Source of the DNA: Verrucomicrobiota bacterium
GTDB taxonomy: Bacteria > Verrucomicrobiota > Verrucomicrobiia > Limisphaerales > J093
Length of the DNA: 37,723 nt
Assembly (NCBI GenBank): GCA_029556615.1
Contig: JAKQDD010000217.1
Location: 1-37,723 of the forward strand
Direction: 5' to 3'
Position numbers and translations under genes: made by a program. Positions 24,418 to 33,553 of the stretch are shown one piece after another. Under the pieces are notes generated by a model that was not told the origin of the DNA, searched no databases, and was given only the letters and a program-made list of their open reading frames with translations. Every line of letters starts with the position of its first letter. Position 1 is the first letter of the stretch.

Positions 24418-26940
24418 TTGAAAGCGCGGCGATACCAGCGGCAGAGCAGCACAACGGCACCGTCGGAGAAGGGCGCTCCTCCGGTGTCGCGCGGGGCACT
24501 GGCTTCGGGTCCTCCGTCTCTCCCGAGGCACCGGTGGGTATTCCGGTTGGTCGTGCTCGTGCTGTCGCCCCTGCTGGCGTTCGCTCTGGTTGAGGGGGGC
24601 TTGCGTCTGGCGGGTTACGGGTATCCGACGGCTTTCCTGCTCGAGAGCGAGGTCGAGGGTGAATCTGTCCTCACCGACAATCCGAAGTTCGGCTGGCGGT
24701 TCTTTGGTCCGGCCATCGCCCGGGTTCCTTGCCCGACGGTTCTTCCGGCAGCCAAGCCCGCCGGCACGTACCGGATCTTCGTTCTCGGGGAGTCTGCGGC
24801 CTACGGGGACCCGCATCCCGAGTTCGGGCTGTCGCGGATGCTCGAGGTCCTGCTGAAGGCGCGTTGGCCTGAGGCGCAATTCGAAGTCGTGAATGCGGCG
24901 ATGACCGCCATCAACTCGCACGTGGTTCTTCCGATTGCCCGGGATTGCGCCCGCCACGAGAGCGATCTTTGGGTCGTCTACATGGGGAACAACGAGGTGG
25001 TGGGGCCGTTCGGGAGTGGGACGGTCTTTGGCCGGCAGGTGCCCCGCCTGGCTCTGATCCGCGGCAGCATCGCTGTCCAGCAGAGCCGTTTTGGCCAATG
25101 GCTGGCAGGGTTGATGCGACGCGGGCAGGGCCTCGCGAATCGTCAGGCCGAGTGGGAAGGGATGAGGATGTTCCTGGAACATCGGGTGCGACACGACGAC
25201 CCGCGCATGGATCGGGTTTATGCCCATTTCGCGCGCAACCTCGAGGACCTCCTCGAGGCCGGCCGGGGCAGGGGGATCAAGATCGTCGCCAGCACCGTTG
25301 CCAGCAATCTCAAGCAGTGCGCCCCCTTCGCCTCCGAGCATCGCCCCGGCCTGACGCCGGAGCAGATCGCGGACTGGACGCAGCACTACCAGGCGGGCGC
25401 CGCCGCGGAGATCGCCGGCAAGCGGGCTGAAGCCATCGAGGCGTTCGAGAAGGCCGGGCAGATCGACGGCGAGTTTGCCGAGCTGCAGTTCCGATGGGCG
25501 CGGTGTTGTCTAGCGCTGGGCCAGGCCGGGGAAGCCCGGGAGCACTTTGGCCTGGCGCGGGATCTCGATGCCCTCCGGTTCCGCGCAGACCGCCGCATCA
25601 ACGATCTCATCCGCCGGACTGCGGGCGGCCGCGAGGGGGAGGGGATCCGACTCGTCGACGCGGAGGCCCTGCTGGCGCGGCAGAGTGCCGACGGGGTGCC
25701 GGGCGAAGCGTTGTTCTACGAGCATGTGCACTTGAATTTCGACGGCAACTACCTGCTGGCGCGCGCCGTTGCGGATGAAGTCGCGACGCTGCTGCCGGCG
25801 ACCCTGACCGGGGACGGTGACGCGCCGCCCGCGTGGTTGTCGGCCGCCGAATGCGCCGAGCGGCTGGCATGGACCGATTGGAGCCGGTACGAAACGGCCG
25901 AGTCCATGATCCGGCGGTTGAATGAGCCGCCATTCAAGGACCAATCGGATCACGACGCCCGACACCAGCGTCTGCGCCAGCAGTTGGAGGGTTTGTTGCC
26001 CGCTCTCAAGCCCGAGGCGCTGCGGGAAGCCGCCGCGGTGCACCGCCGCGCGATCGACGCCGCGCCTCGCGATTGGGCGCTCCACAAGAACCTCGCCCGC
26101 CTGCTGCAGCGCCTGGGTGACCTGGCCGGCGCGGCGGAGTCGTGCCGCGAGGTCGTCCGTCGCCTGCCGCACTGCACTGAACCCCGCGCCCAGCTGGGGG
26201 CGTTCTTGACCCAGCTCGGGCGTTGCGAGGAAGCGCTGCGCGAGTTCGATGCGGCGTTGAGCCTGAAGCCGGATTCGGTGCAGTCGATCAACGGCCGCGG
26301 ACTCGCCCTGGCCCAACAAGGCCAGGCGGACGCGGCCCTCCGCGAATACGAACGGTCGTTGAAGATCGACCCTGACTACGGGGAGACCCACTTGCGTCTG
26401 GGGATGCTGCTCAGTTCCCTGGGCCGGGTCGAGGAGGCTCGAGGGCATTTCCGCCGGGCCCTTGGCCACAGACTCCTCGATGCCGACGCCATGGTCTCTT
26501 TGGGCAAGATGTGCTTTGGCCAGGGATGGGCGAGCGAGGCGATCAGCAACTTCACCGACGCGCTGCGGCTCGAGCCCACTCATGCCGTTGCACACTTTTG
26601 TCTGGGCGGCGCTTTGGCCTCCGTCGGGCGACGCTTCGAGGCCCAGACGCACTATGCCGAGGCGGTCCGGCTGGAACCGACCCTGGCGGAGGCCCGTCTG
26701 GGATTGGGCATTGAACTCGGGCGACAGGGGAAGGATGAGCAAGCGGCCGAGCAATTCGCCGAAGCAGTCCGGCTGAAGCCGGATTTGAAAGAGGCCCGTT
26801 TGAACTTGGGGATTGCCTTGCATCGGCGGCAGCGCCATGAGGAAGCGCTGCGTCAATTCGAGGAAGTCCTGAGGCTGGATCCGACGAATTCGATCGCGCG
26901 GCGGTATATGGAAGTTGCTCGACAAGAGCTACATAGGTGA
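24418..26940 (+). CDS. Membrane-anchored SGNH-like hydrolase with C-terminal TPRs
   Basis: The product is 840 aa from TTG 24418, or somewhat shorter from an in-frame GTG near 24484. A basic N-terminus is followed by one membrane helix (~42-62, VFRLVVLVLSPLLAFALVEG). Residues ~65-460 carry the blocks of the GDSL/SGNH fold: FVLGESAAYGDP (GES in place of GDS), VVNAAMTAINSH, WVVYMGNNEVVGPF and FYEHVHLNFDGNYLLA, the last with an Asp/His pair. The C-terminal ~300 residues are at least eight tetratricopeptide repeats (EALREFDAALSLKPDSVQSI, AALREYERSLKIDPDYGETH). The protein may act on surface polysaccharide or lipid, with the TPRs binding partners. Substrate and active-site geometry are unproven. 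Confidence 0.8.
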   Translation: MKARRYQRQSSTTAPSEKGAPPVSRGALASGPPSLPRHRWVFRLVVLVLSPLLAFALVEGGLRLAGYGYPTAFLLESEVEGESVLTDNPKFGWRFFGPAIARVPCPTVLPAAKPAGTYRIFVLGESAAYGDPHPEFGLSRMLEVLLKARWPEAQFEVVNAAMTAINSHVVLPIARDCARHESDLWVVYMGNNEVVGPFGSGTVFGRQVPRLALIRGSIAVQQSRFGQWLAGLMRRGQGLANRQAEWEGMRMFLEHRVRHDDPRMDRVYAHFARNLEDLLEAGRGRGIKIVASTVASNLKQCAPFASEHRPGLTPEQIADWTQHYQAGAAAEIAGKRAEAIEAFEKAGQIDGEFAELQFRWARCCLALGQAGEAREHFGLARDLDALRFRADRRINDLIRRTAGGREGEGIRLVDAEALLARQSADGVPGEALFYEHVHLNFDGNYLLARAVADEVATLLPATLTGDGDAPPAWLSAAECAERLAWTDWSRYETAESMIRRLNEPPFKDQSDHDARHQRLRQQLEGLLPALKPEALREAAAVHRRAIDAAPRDWALHKNLARLLQRLGDLAGAAESCREVVRRLPHCTEPRAQLGAFLTQLGRCEEALREFDAALSLKPDSVQSINGRGLALAQQGQADAALREYERSLKIDPDYGETHLRLGMLLSSLGRVEEARGHFRRALGHRLLDADAMVSLGKMCFGQGWASEAISNFTDALRLEPTHAVAHFCLGGALASVGRRFEAQTHYAEAVRLEPTLAEARLGLGIELGRQGKDEQAAEQFAEAVRLKPDLKEARLNLGIALHRRQRHEEALRQFEEVLRLDPTNSIARRYMEVARQELHR

Positions 26941-26953
26941 TAGATTTGCAGGG

Positions 26954-26981
26954 TTGACATTCTCGCCCAAAGCGCTATATG
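26954..26981 (+). promoter_or_regulatory. Sigma-70-type promoter of the LamG-domain gene
   Basis: TTGACA (26954-26959) is separated by 16 bp from TATATG (26976-26981). Both hexamers are close to consensus, and a leader of about 100 nt follows before the start codon at 27090. Confidence 0.7.
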
Positions 26982-27089
26982 GAGAGGCGTACCTGAACAA
27001 ACCCGAGAGCTGGCGCGATAGCATCGGGCCATCGCGCGAGCGACCGAGCAAAACCTGAGTCATACCAATCGATTAATTAACGAATCGTT

Positions 27090-30032
27090 ATGAAAGAATG
27101 CACGCACTGGTTGCATCGTGTTCGGTCGGTGGTGGCACGGGGTCTGTTGGCAGGCGCTCTCGCCTGCGCACTGGCCCCAAACGCCTCCGCCGATTTGATC
27201 CATCGTTACCCTTTTAACACGGACGACGACGCCAGCGATGCCGTCGGCACCGCTCATGGCACAATCATGAACGGCGCGTATGTCTTCGGCGGCGCGGCGT
27301 GGTTCTCCGGGAGCATCGTGTCGGGTGCCGATTGCGACTACATCGAGCTGCCGGCTGGGATGATGAACGGGCTCACCACCGTGACTTTCGAGATGTGGAT
27401 TGACAGCTACTCGAATGGCAACTGGTGCGAGATCTACGCATTCGGCAATCAGACTGAGGGCGGGGCGGGAGCCCACATGCTCATGTTCACCCCGCACTCG
27501 GGCGCTGGCGATTATCGGATGAGCTACGCCCAGGCGGCGCCGGGGTACAATGACGAGCACGTGGCGGTCGGGCCCGGGAACCTGGACAACTTTGGTCCCA
27601 TGTGCATCACGTGCGTGTACGATCCGCCGAACAACACCATGTCACTCTATCGGGACGGCGTGATGATCAGCTCGATATCGCCGCCGGTGGCGACGGGCTT
27701 TTCCCTCTCGAAGGTGGTGAACAACTACTCTTGGCTGGGCCGATCGCTGTACAACGGCGACGCGGCCTACAATGGCACGATCAATGAATTCCGCATTTAC
27801 GACAGCGCCCTGAGCCCCATCCAGGTCGCCGCCAGCTTCGTCTCGGGATCCGAGACTCCGAGCACGGACCCGGCGGCGCTGGGCCCGGTGGTGGGGGTGA
27901 ACTTCCTGGTGCCGCAGACGACGATGACGGCGGGGGACAGTCAGCCGACGTCGGTGACTGCGGACTTCCAGAACCTGGCGGGGGTCTCACTGAAGGGGAT
28001 TGCGGGGGTGACCTACGCTTCGGACAAGCCGACGGTGGTCAAGGTGAGCGACACCGGAGTCATCGAGGCGCTGGCGGCTGGCACTGCGAACGTGAGCGCC
28101 ACGTACGAGGGCCAGACCGGTTCGGTGGCTGTCACCGTCAATGCGCGGCAGACCGGACTGGCCGTTGCCGGCAAGTTATGGGTTGACCTGCATGCCGCGG
28201 ACGTGAGCTCCGATGTCACCACGTGGCCCAATCGCGCCGGGGAAGGCGACTTCTTTGTGGCCGGGGCGCCGGTGTACGTCGCCAACGTCGCGGGCACCGG
28301 AGTTGCGGCTGTTGAGTTTGCGGGGACGGATGCCTATCAGGGGCCGCCGACGACGGAGGATCTGGACGGGGCGAGTGACCGATCGATCGAGGTTTGGGCG
28401 TTCAATCCGGAAATTGCCGGGGAGGAAACGCTCGTGGCGTGGTCGCATCGCGGCGGGCCTGAGGGCTCGAATCTGTCGTTCAACTACGGTGCCAACGGGA
28501 CCTACGGTGCCGTGGGCCACTGGGGTTCGCCCGACATGGGCTGGAGCGGCACCCCGCTGGCTGGGTCCTGGCACTACTTGGTATACACGTACAACGGCGA
28601 CAAGATCGCGCGGGTGTTCGCCGACGGTGTTTTGAAGACCGAGAAGACGCTGACGTTGCCCTTGAGCACGCATGTCGGCGACTACATCCGGCTGGCGGCG
28701 CAAGCCAACACCAGCGGCACGGATTTCGACTTTGGCCAGTCCCTTTCCGGCTATCTGGCGTACGTGCGGGTGCACGGCGGCATGTTGAGTGCCGGCGACG
28801 TGGCGAACAACTATCTTTACGGCGCCGAAGGCACGGCTCCGGGCGAACTGCAGGGCGTCATTCTAACGCTCAGCTCGACGACGCTGGTCGGCCCAAGAGC
28901 CGTCGGCCAGGCCACCGTCACGGCGGACTACGCCAATCGCAAGTACCTGAATGTGATCCACTACTCGACCCTGGAATCCAGCGATCCGTCGGTGCTGACA
29001 GTGGACGCCACCGGGCAGTATGTGGCGGTCAAGGTCGGCACGGCCACGATCAAGGTGACGTACTCCGGCAAGGAATCCAGCCAGTCCGTGACCGTTGTCC
29101 CGCCTCCAGCCACCGAGCTCAAGCACCGGTATTCGTTCAGTGAAGCGCCGGGCGTGACCACCGTCGAGGACTCCCAGGGAACGGCCGACGGAGTCGTGAA
29201 GGGCAATGGGGCCGACTTCGACGGGGCGGGCAAGCTCGTTCTGCCGGGCGGCGGTTTCTCGAACAGCACCGAGGACGTGATCGGGGGCTACGTCGACCTG
29301 CCGAACGGCATCATCAGCGGCCTGGTGAACGCTTCGTTCGAGGCGTGGGTGACGTGGAACGGCACCGGCAACTGGGAGCGCATCTTCGACTTCGGGACCT
29401 CGGACGGCGGTGAAGACGTGTCGAACGGCAACGGGAACTACTTCTTCATGACACCTCAGACGTGGGGAGGCGGGTTCTTCCGCTTTGCGGTGCGCGATCC
29501 CCGGACCGGCGGTGAACCGGTGCAGCTTGACCGGACACCGGTGCTGCCCACGGGAACGGAGCTCTACCTGGCCGTGAGTTACGACTACTGCGGCGACCTG
29601 GCCAGCCTCTACGTGAACGGCGAACTCGTCGCCTCCAAACCCGCGGCCACTCCGTTGAACATCATCCGCGACGTCAACAACTGGCTCGGCCGCGCGCAAT
29701 GGGGCGACCCGATGTTCGCGGGCGTGTTCAACGAGTTCCGCATTTGGGAGGGCGGTCTGACGGCGGCGCAGGTGGCCGCCCACTACGCTGCAGGGCCGGA
29801 CACGGTGCCTTCGACCGAGACCGATCCAACGCTGACGATCGCGGAGGGGACGGGCGGTCTGGTGATCGCCTGGCCGGCCACGAGCACCTACGCGCTGGAG
29901 TCGAGCGAAACGATCGGCGCGTCAGCGAGTTGGGCGCCGGTTGACACCTCGGGTGCGATTGTCGAGGACGGCATGAAGAAACTGACCGTGGTTCCGGCAA
30001 AGGCCGCGACCATCTACCGGATGAAGAAGTAG
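27090..30032 (+). CDS. Secreted LamG/Big-domain repeat protein
   Basis: The product is 980 aa. A signal peptide is present (VVARGLLAGALACALAPNAS). Three concanavalin/LamG-like domains follow, near residues 35-250 (LIHRYPFNTDDDASDAVGTA), 355-575 (KLWVDLHAADVSSDVTTWPN) and 675-910 (LKHRYSFSEAPGVTTVEDSQ). Two bacterial Ig-like Big_2-type domains lie between them, around 262-350 and 585-670 (SDPSVLTVDATGQYVAVKVG). LamG domains 1 and 3 look like duplicates: both hold an NNWLGR- or NYSWLGR-like strand and an NEFRI box. The C-terminal ~60 aa (LVIAWPATSTYALESSET to IYRMKK) is the module shared with other secreted proteins here. A glycan-binding surface role is inferred. The gene has its own promoter and terminator. 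Confidence 0.88.
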   Translation: MKECTHWLHRVRSVVARGLLAGALACALAPNASADLIHRYPFNTDDDASDAVGTAHGTIMNGAYVFGGAAWFSGSIVSGADCDYIELPAGMMNGLTTVTFEMWIDSYSNGNWCEIYAFGNQTEGGAGAHMLMFTPHSGAGDYRMSYAQAAPGYNDEHVAVGPGNLDNFGPMCITCVYDPPNNTMSLYRDGVMISSISPPVATGFSLSKVVNNYSWLGRSLYNGDAAYNGTINEFRIYDSALSPIQVAASFVSGSETPSTDPAALGPVVGVNFLVPQTTMTAGDSQPTSVTADFQNLAGVSLKGIAGVTYASDKPTVVKVSDTGVIEALAAGTANVSATYEGQTGSVAVTVNARQTGLAVAGKLWVDLHAADVSSDVTTWPNRAGEGDFFVAGAPVYVANVAGTGVAAVEFAGTDAYQGPPTTEDLDGASDRSIEVWAFNPEIAGEETLVAWSHRGGPEGSNLSFNYGANGTYGAVGHWGSPDMGWSGTPLAGSWHYLVYTYNGDKIARVFADGVLKTEKTLTLPLSTHVGDYIRLAAQANTSGTDFDFGQSLSGYLAYVRVHGGMLSAGDVANNYLYGAEGTAPGELQGVILTLSSTTLVGPRAVGQATVTADYANRKYLNVIHYSTLESSDPSVLTVDATGQYVAVKVGTATIKVTYSGKESSQSVTVVPPPATELKHRYSFSEAPGVTTVEDSQGTADGVVKGNGADFDGAGKLVLPGGGFSNSTEDVIGGYVDLPNGIISGLVNASFEAWVTWNGTGNWERIFDFGTSDGGEDVSNGNGNYFFMTPQTWGGGFFRFAVRDPRTGGEPVQLDRTPVLPTGTELYLAVSYDYCGDLASLYVNGELVASKPAATPLNIIRDVNNWLGRAQWGDPMFAGVFNEFRIWEGGLTAAQVAAHYAAGPDTVPSTETDPTLTIAEGTGGLVIAWPATSTYALESSETIGASASWAPVDTSGAIVEDGMKKLTVVPAKAATIYRMKK

Positions 30033-30040
30033 GCGATGCC

Positions 30041-30060
30041 GCGGCCCGCGTGCGGGCCGC
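30041..30060. repeat. Perfect GC palindrome after the LamG gene
   Basis: GCGGCCCGC and GCGGGCCGC flank a GT centre. The hairpin begins nine bases after the stop codon and is not followed by a T-run. It may act with the terminator downstream. Confidence 0.6.
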
Positions 30061-30077
30061 CATCCTGTTCCACTCGA

Positions 30078-30108
30078 GGGGCCGGGGAGCAATCCCCGGC
30101 CCCCTTTT
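30078..30108 (+). terminator. Intrinsic terminator of the LamG gene
   Basis: GGGGCCGGGGA (30078-30088) pairs with TCCCCGGCCCC (30093-30103) around a GCAA loop, and CTTTT follows. The loop is the same as in the terminator at 37371-37398. Confidence 0.9.
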
Positions 30109-30408
30109 GCATTCCGGCGATCGCCAAGCCCTGGATGATCCTGCGGGCTTGGGCTCCACCGTCTCATGGGCCGGACTGCGGCCGCGCCTCGCAGCCGGTG
30201 CTTGGCGCGAGAAGAAGAACAAGGCAGCGTCTCCCAACAAGCCGTCGAGGACGCGTGGCGCTGTTGCACGTGACGGGCACGGAGATTCCCGAAATCCTGC
30301 CCCGCCGGCAGGAGAGCGCGCCCGGAGTGCCGATCGCGGTACTCGACCGCCCTCGCCGCCTTTGGCGGCGGCGAGACGCCGGGGGCGCGAAGCCCTCCTC
30401 CCGTGCGC
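30109..30408. other. Non-coding or decayed sequence
   Basis: No frame here resembles a known protein. There is a small hairpin of the form CGCCGCC-TTT-GGCGGCG near 30353-30371. The stretch sits directly upstream of a gene remnant and is probably decayed sequence. Confidence 0.4.
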
Positions 30409-30579
30409 CGTTACGACTGCGATGGCCTCGAACTCGACTTCAACCGGTTCCCGGCCTTCTTCAAGGACGGACCGACTGAAGGGCGCGTGGTCAAGATGAA
30501 CTCGCTGGTCGAGCGTACCCGCACCCTGCTCGACCGCGTCGGCGATGAGCGCGGCCATCGACTCCGCCTCTGCCAATAG
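30409..30579 (+). pseudogene. Remnant of a glycoside-hydrolase-like gene
   Basis: The frame reads RYDCDGLELDFNRFPAFFKD, then PTEGRVVKMNSLVERTRTLL and DRVGDERGHRLRLCQ, before a stop. YDCDGLELDFNRFP is typical of the barrel of TIM-fold glycoside-hydrolase-like proteins of Planctomycetes and Verrucomicrobia (family recalled, not searched). No start or upstream domains remain and nothing homologous follows the stop, so this is a short internal fragment of a lost gene of at least 400 aa. Confidence 0.6.
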
Positions 30580-30722
30580 ATGCGAGGCAACGTGGAGCAG
30601 GGAGAGTGGCTGGCGCGGCTCCGGCGGATGCGCGTGACGAGCCGAGGAGGCGGTGGCGGATTGACGTTGGGCTGCACCGCTCAGATTAAGTGCTGCCCCC
30701 GTCGTTTGGCTGAGGAACACCA

Positions 30723-32228
30723 TCACTTCTCAGAGCCGCGAAACTGCACGTTGCTCACGTGCCGGCCAACCGACAGGTTCGCGTCGGTGGCGCTGACCGC
30801 AGGCTCACCGTTGAACCGCAGGTTGTCGATCAGGATGTTCTCGACCGTGTGCTCCCCATCCAGACCGTTGAAGAACGAGCGGGGAACGCGTTGGCTCGCC
30901 ACAGAAACGTTGGCGTAGACCACATCCCGGACCTTGCCGCGCTCGGCGTCTTTCGAGTAGGGATTCTTGCCGATCACAATCACGAGCAGATTCGGTACGT
31001 ACGCCCCCGCGGGGTCTTCCCGGTACCGCTCCTCGCGGCTGCCCTGCATCCGCGGAACCGGGCAGACGTCGTCAATCTCGACCCGGATGTTCTCATAGCG
31101 AATGTCGTGAACCAGCGCCCGGTCACCGCACTGGATGTCCATCGCAATGTGCGTCGTTCGGATGATGTCGCAGTCTCGGAACCGAACCTCGGCGATCTCG
31201 GGCGCCGAGGTCTCGGCCCCGATCTCCAGCGCGCGCCCCCAGTCGCACCAGAGCACAGTGTCCTCAACGCGCACGTTGCGCACTGGCCGCTCATGGAAGT
31301 CGCCGCGCCCCCAGTTGAGCCCCTTGAGCACGATGGCGTCGTCAAACGCCCGGACAAAGGAGTCGCGGATCACGACGTTCTGGCTGTTGCAGATGTCGAT
31401 GCCATCGGCGTTGTAGCGCCACAGGCCGACCAGCTTGACGTTGGCGATCTCGACGTCCCGGCATCCGAACGCACTCAAGCACCAGACGTCTGGATCTCGC
31501 AGAATGACCCCCTCGATCTTCACCTCCGAGCAGTCCGTCAGTCGGATACCGCCGCCACCCTTGTCGCGCTCGTACTCGCTCGTGTCGAGGATGCCCCGGC
31601 CTAGAACCCGAACCCCCGAGGCCCCGCGCGCTTCGACCGCGGTGTAAACCACCGCTCCACCGGCGACATAGAGCGTTTCGCCGCTCTGGAGCTGGATTCT
31701 GCCCGGCCGATGGACCCCCGGACCGAAGTACCGGACCCCGGCTGTGTCGCTCTTCGGTGCGTCCTTCTCCGGCGGATCGGCGAACAGGTGCAGCGCACCA
31801 TGCGGTCCGTCCAGTTCGACCGTGAACCGACCCGGTTTCGTGAGGGAAAACGTGATCGTTTGTCTGCTGACGGTGGGACGAACCTCGCGTGAGCCGGGCC
31901 TGACCACGACGTTGGTGAACGACCGTTTCGTAGTAATCTGGACCGTGACCGGGCCGGACATCCCCCAGTGGGCGAATCCGGCGAGTTCGGTTTGGTCGAG
32001 AGGACGCTGATATCCCGGCCACACTTGGTTGAAGGGCACCGCCGACACCCGGCAGGAGTAGACCGGCACCCGCTGATCGTTGACACGCAGCACGTAGTCC
32101 GCGCAGAGCGTCTCACCCGGCGGCGCGGCCCACGTCGTCACTGGCGCGCCGTCTTGCGCCCCTCGTCCCACCAACCCGCAGAGCACGAACGCTGCCGCTA
32201 CCCTCACCAAACAGGATGTCGATGCCAT
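30723..32228 (-). CDS. Secreted GH28-like (polygalacturonase-fold) protein
   Basis: The product is 501 aa from ATG 32228, which begins the signal peptide MASTSCLVRVAAAFVLCGLV; the longer frame lacks one. After a beta-rich N-terminal domain (~25-170) comes a right-handed parallel beta-helix with YNADGIDICNSQNVVIRD and VRAFDDAIVLKG, equivalent to the NTDGxD and DD catalytic aspartates of glycosyl hydrolase family 28. Later rungs include ALEIGAETSAPEIAEVRFRD and AMDIQCGDRALVHDIRYENI. GH28 enzymes hydrolyse pectic galacturonans; the G-H and R-x-K motifs were not confirmed, so substrate and activity are uncertain. The gene lies among gene fragments. Confidence 0.82.
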   Translation of the reverse strand: MASTSCLVRVAAAFVLCGLVGRGAQDGAPVTTWAAPPGETLCADYVLRVNDQRVPVYSCRVSAVPFNQVWPGYQRPLDQTELAGFAHWGMSGPVTVQITTKRSFTNVVVRPGSREVRPTVSRQTITFSLTKPGRFTVELDGPHGALHLFADPPEKDAPKSDTAGVRYFGPGVHRPGRIQLQSGETLYVAGGAVVYTAVEARGASGVRVLGRGILDTSEYERDKGGGGIRLTDCSEVKIEGVILRDPDVWCLSAFGCRDVEIANVKLVGLWRYNADGIDICNSQNVVIRDSFVRAFDDAIVLKGLNWGRGDFHERPVRNVRVEDTVLWCDWGRALEIGAETSAPEIAEVRFRDCDIIRTTHIAMDIQCGDRALVHDIRYENIRVEIDDVCPVPRMQGSREERYREDPAGAYVPNLLVIVIGKNPYSKDAERGKVRDVVYANVSVASQRVPRSFFNGLDGEHTVENILIDNLRFNGEPAVSATDANLSVGRHVSNVQFRGSEK

Positions 32229-32330
32229 GACGATGAGGATACCCTCGGACCGCCGAGAGCGAGAAGCAGTCTTTGGCCATTGCCGCGGCCTGCGCGAGTC
32301 AGACCGTGCTGGCAAACACAGACTTTGGGA

Positions 32331-32450
32331 TTACGGCTTGTCAGGGGTGTAATTGAAGCCGGGCAGGCGCCGGAAGACCTCGGCGTCGCGCCGGAACCGA
32401 AAACCACCCCGCAAGACGTCCTCGAAGCCAGGATCAGTGTCTGTCACCCA
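32331..32450 (-). pseudogene. C-terminal remnant of a beta-helix surface protein
   Basis: The minus strand reads WVTDTDPGFEDVLRGGFRFR, then RDAEVFRRLPGFNYTPDKP and a stop. DPxFxD followed by G-F-R-x-R-x-D and a final LGF/LPGF is the usual end of right-handed beta-helix proteins. The rest of the gene is missing. The fragment has the same orientation as the GH28-like gene just downstream. Confidence 0.5.
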
Positions 32451-32605
32451 GGACTCTTCGCGTTGAACGTCGTGTGCCCTTTCCCTTCGAGCACCGCATG
32501 CCGGTCCGTGATCGGGATGTTCCAGAAACCCCATGCCTACGGCTGCACAGGTCGCGAGTTCGCCGCTTTGCCCGCGAGCGCCCCGAGCCGGCAAGGAGGC
32601 TCCGC

Positions 32606-32794
32606 AAGGCCTGGTTTCAGTCCTATTTGACGACCATGCTCCAACGCGATGTGCGCGGTCTGCAGGCCATGGCTAACGCCGTCGGCAAACGCTGGCTTCG
32701 TGGCGTGGTGCTTTACACCGGCACCCAGGTCATCCCCTTCGCCGGCAATCTTCACGGTTTGCCGTTGGCTCTGCTTTGGGCAAAGCACCGATAG
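32606..32794 (+). pseudogene. AAA ATPase (DUF4143) remnant with internal deletion
   Basis: The frame reads KAWFQSYLTTMLQRDVRGLQ, then AMANAVGKRWLRGVVLYTGT and QVIPFAGNLHGLPLALLWAK, before a stop. The first part is the FxxYLTTxLQRDVR motif that opens the DUF4143 region of AAA+ ATPases, and the second is the extreme C-terminus of the same family (GKRxxRGVVLYTG, then PFGxNLHALPLSALW). About 180 residues that normally lie between them are absent, and the reading frame is kept. The N-terminal P-loop ATPase is also missing. Confidence 0.75.
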
Positions 32795-33107
32795 CGACGG
32801 CTGCCTCGAAGGCCTCGGGAGGAGCGCCAGTCTGGTGCGCCTCAGACCAGGCTGAAGCTGAAGCACGCATTGACCCGCTGGACCAGCGCGCGGCACGACT
32901 CGCCTGCTGGCCCCTGCAAAGGTCGGTGCAGAAGATAAGGCCTGGCCCGCAGGCCCTTTCGAACGCTCACGGTCGCGGCACAAGACACACTTCAAAATCG
33001 GACTGGCATCCCGGAGGCGGCGGGTGTAGAAATTGCCGCGTGCATTGTCACACGTCTGCCTTGTATGGGCGCTGATGGAGGCCCGAGGGCGGGCAGAAGC
33101 GGCAGTT
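32795..33107. other. No gene seen
   Basis: No frame in this stretch resembles a protein and no repeat was recognised. It separates the ATPase remnant from the tRNA gene. Confidence 0.4.
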
Positions 33108-33182
33108 GCGCGCTTAGCTCAGTGGAAGAGCACTTCCTTCACACGGAAGGGGTCGCAGGTTCAAGTCCTGCAGCGCGCACCA
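33108..33182 (+). tRNA. tRNA-Val (anticodon CAC)
   Basis: The acceptor stem GCGCGCT (33108-33114) pairs with AGCGCGC (33172-33178). The D-arm has GCTC/GAGC. The anticodon stem CTTCC/GGAAG encloses the loop TTCACAC, giving anticodon CAC. The T-arm is GCAGG-TTCAAGT-CCTGC. The 3' CCA is encoded (33180-33182). It reads valine codon GUG. It borders a region of gene fragments, as is common for integration hot spots. Confidence 0.93.
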
Positions 33183-33437
33183 GCTTCGCTGGGGGTTCTG
33201 GCACCTCCCAGAGCCAGGCGCCGCCATCGATCCGGGAGTTGTTCCGCAACGTGACCGGACCGGTGACATGCCATCATCGTGAACATGCCAGGGGAAGTGG
33301 CGACATTCTACGCACCAAGCTCCGGCTGGATACACCGGGGGGGGTGGACCGTTGAAAGCGGTGCCGCTGAGCGCCGGCACCGCACTCCAGGACGCTGGCG
33401 CGCGGACTGGCAGCGCCGGTTTCGCCCTCACCAGTCT
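33183..33437. other. No gene seen
   Basis: This GC-rich spacer lies between the tRNA and a REP-like unit. Short frames exist on both strands, but none looks like a protein. Confidence 0.4.
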
Positions 33438-33466
33438 CTAGCCGCGGGCGGTGACCGCGGCGGGTG
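33438..33466 (+). repeat. REP-like unit, CTAG-footed
   Basis: The sequence TAGCCGCGGGCGGTGACC with the tail GCGGCGGGTGA matches the unit at 37451 and, with one change, that at 12005. The foot here is CTAG instead of GTAG. The core contains GGTGACC and CCGCGG palindromes. Confidence 0.8.
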
Positions 33467-33553
33467 AGAGGGGGAAGGCATGACATGGCAAGCCCTCGCG
33501 CCCTCGCGGGCTGCCAGTGTTTTTTGTGGACTCGCAGGGGGTCGAGGTTTAAC

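Noticed and set aside
33108..33182. Direct repeat of the tRNA 3' end as an island attachment site
   Set aside because: I saw no second copy of the T-arm/acceptor sequence in the neighbouring region, and no integrase gene.
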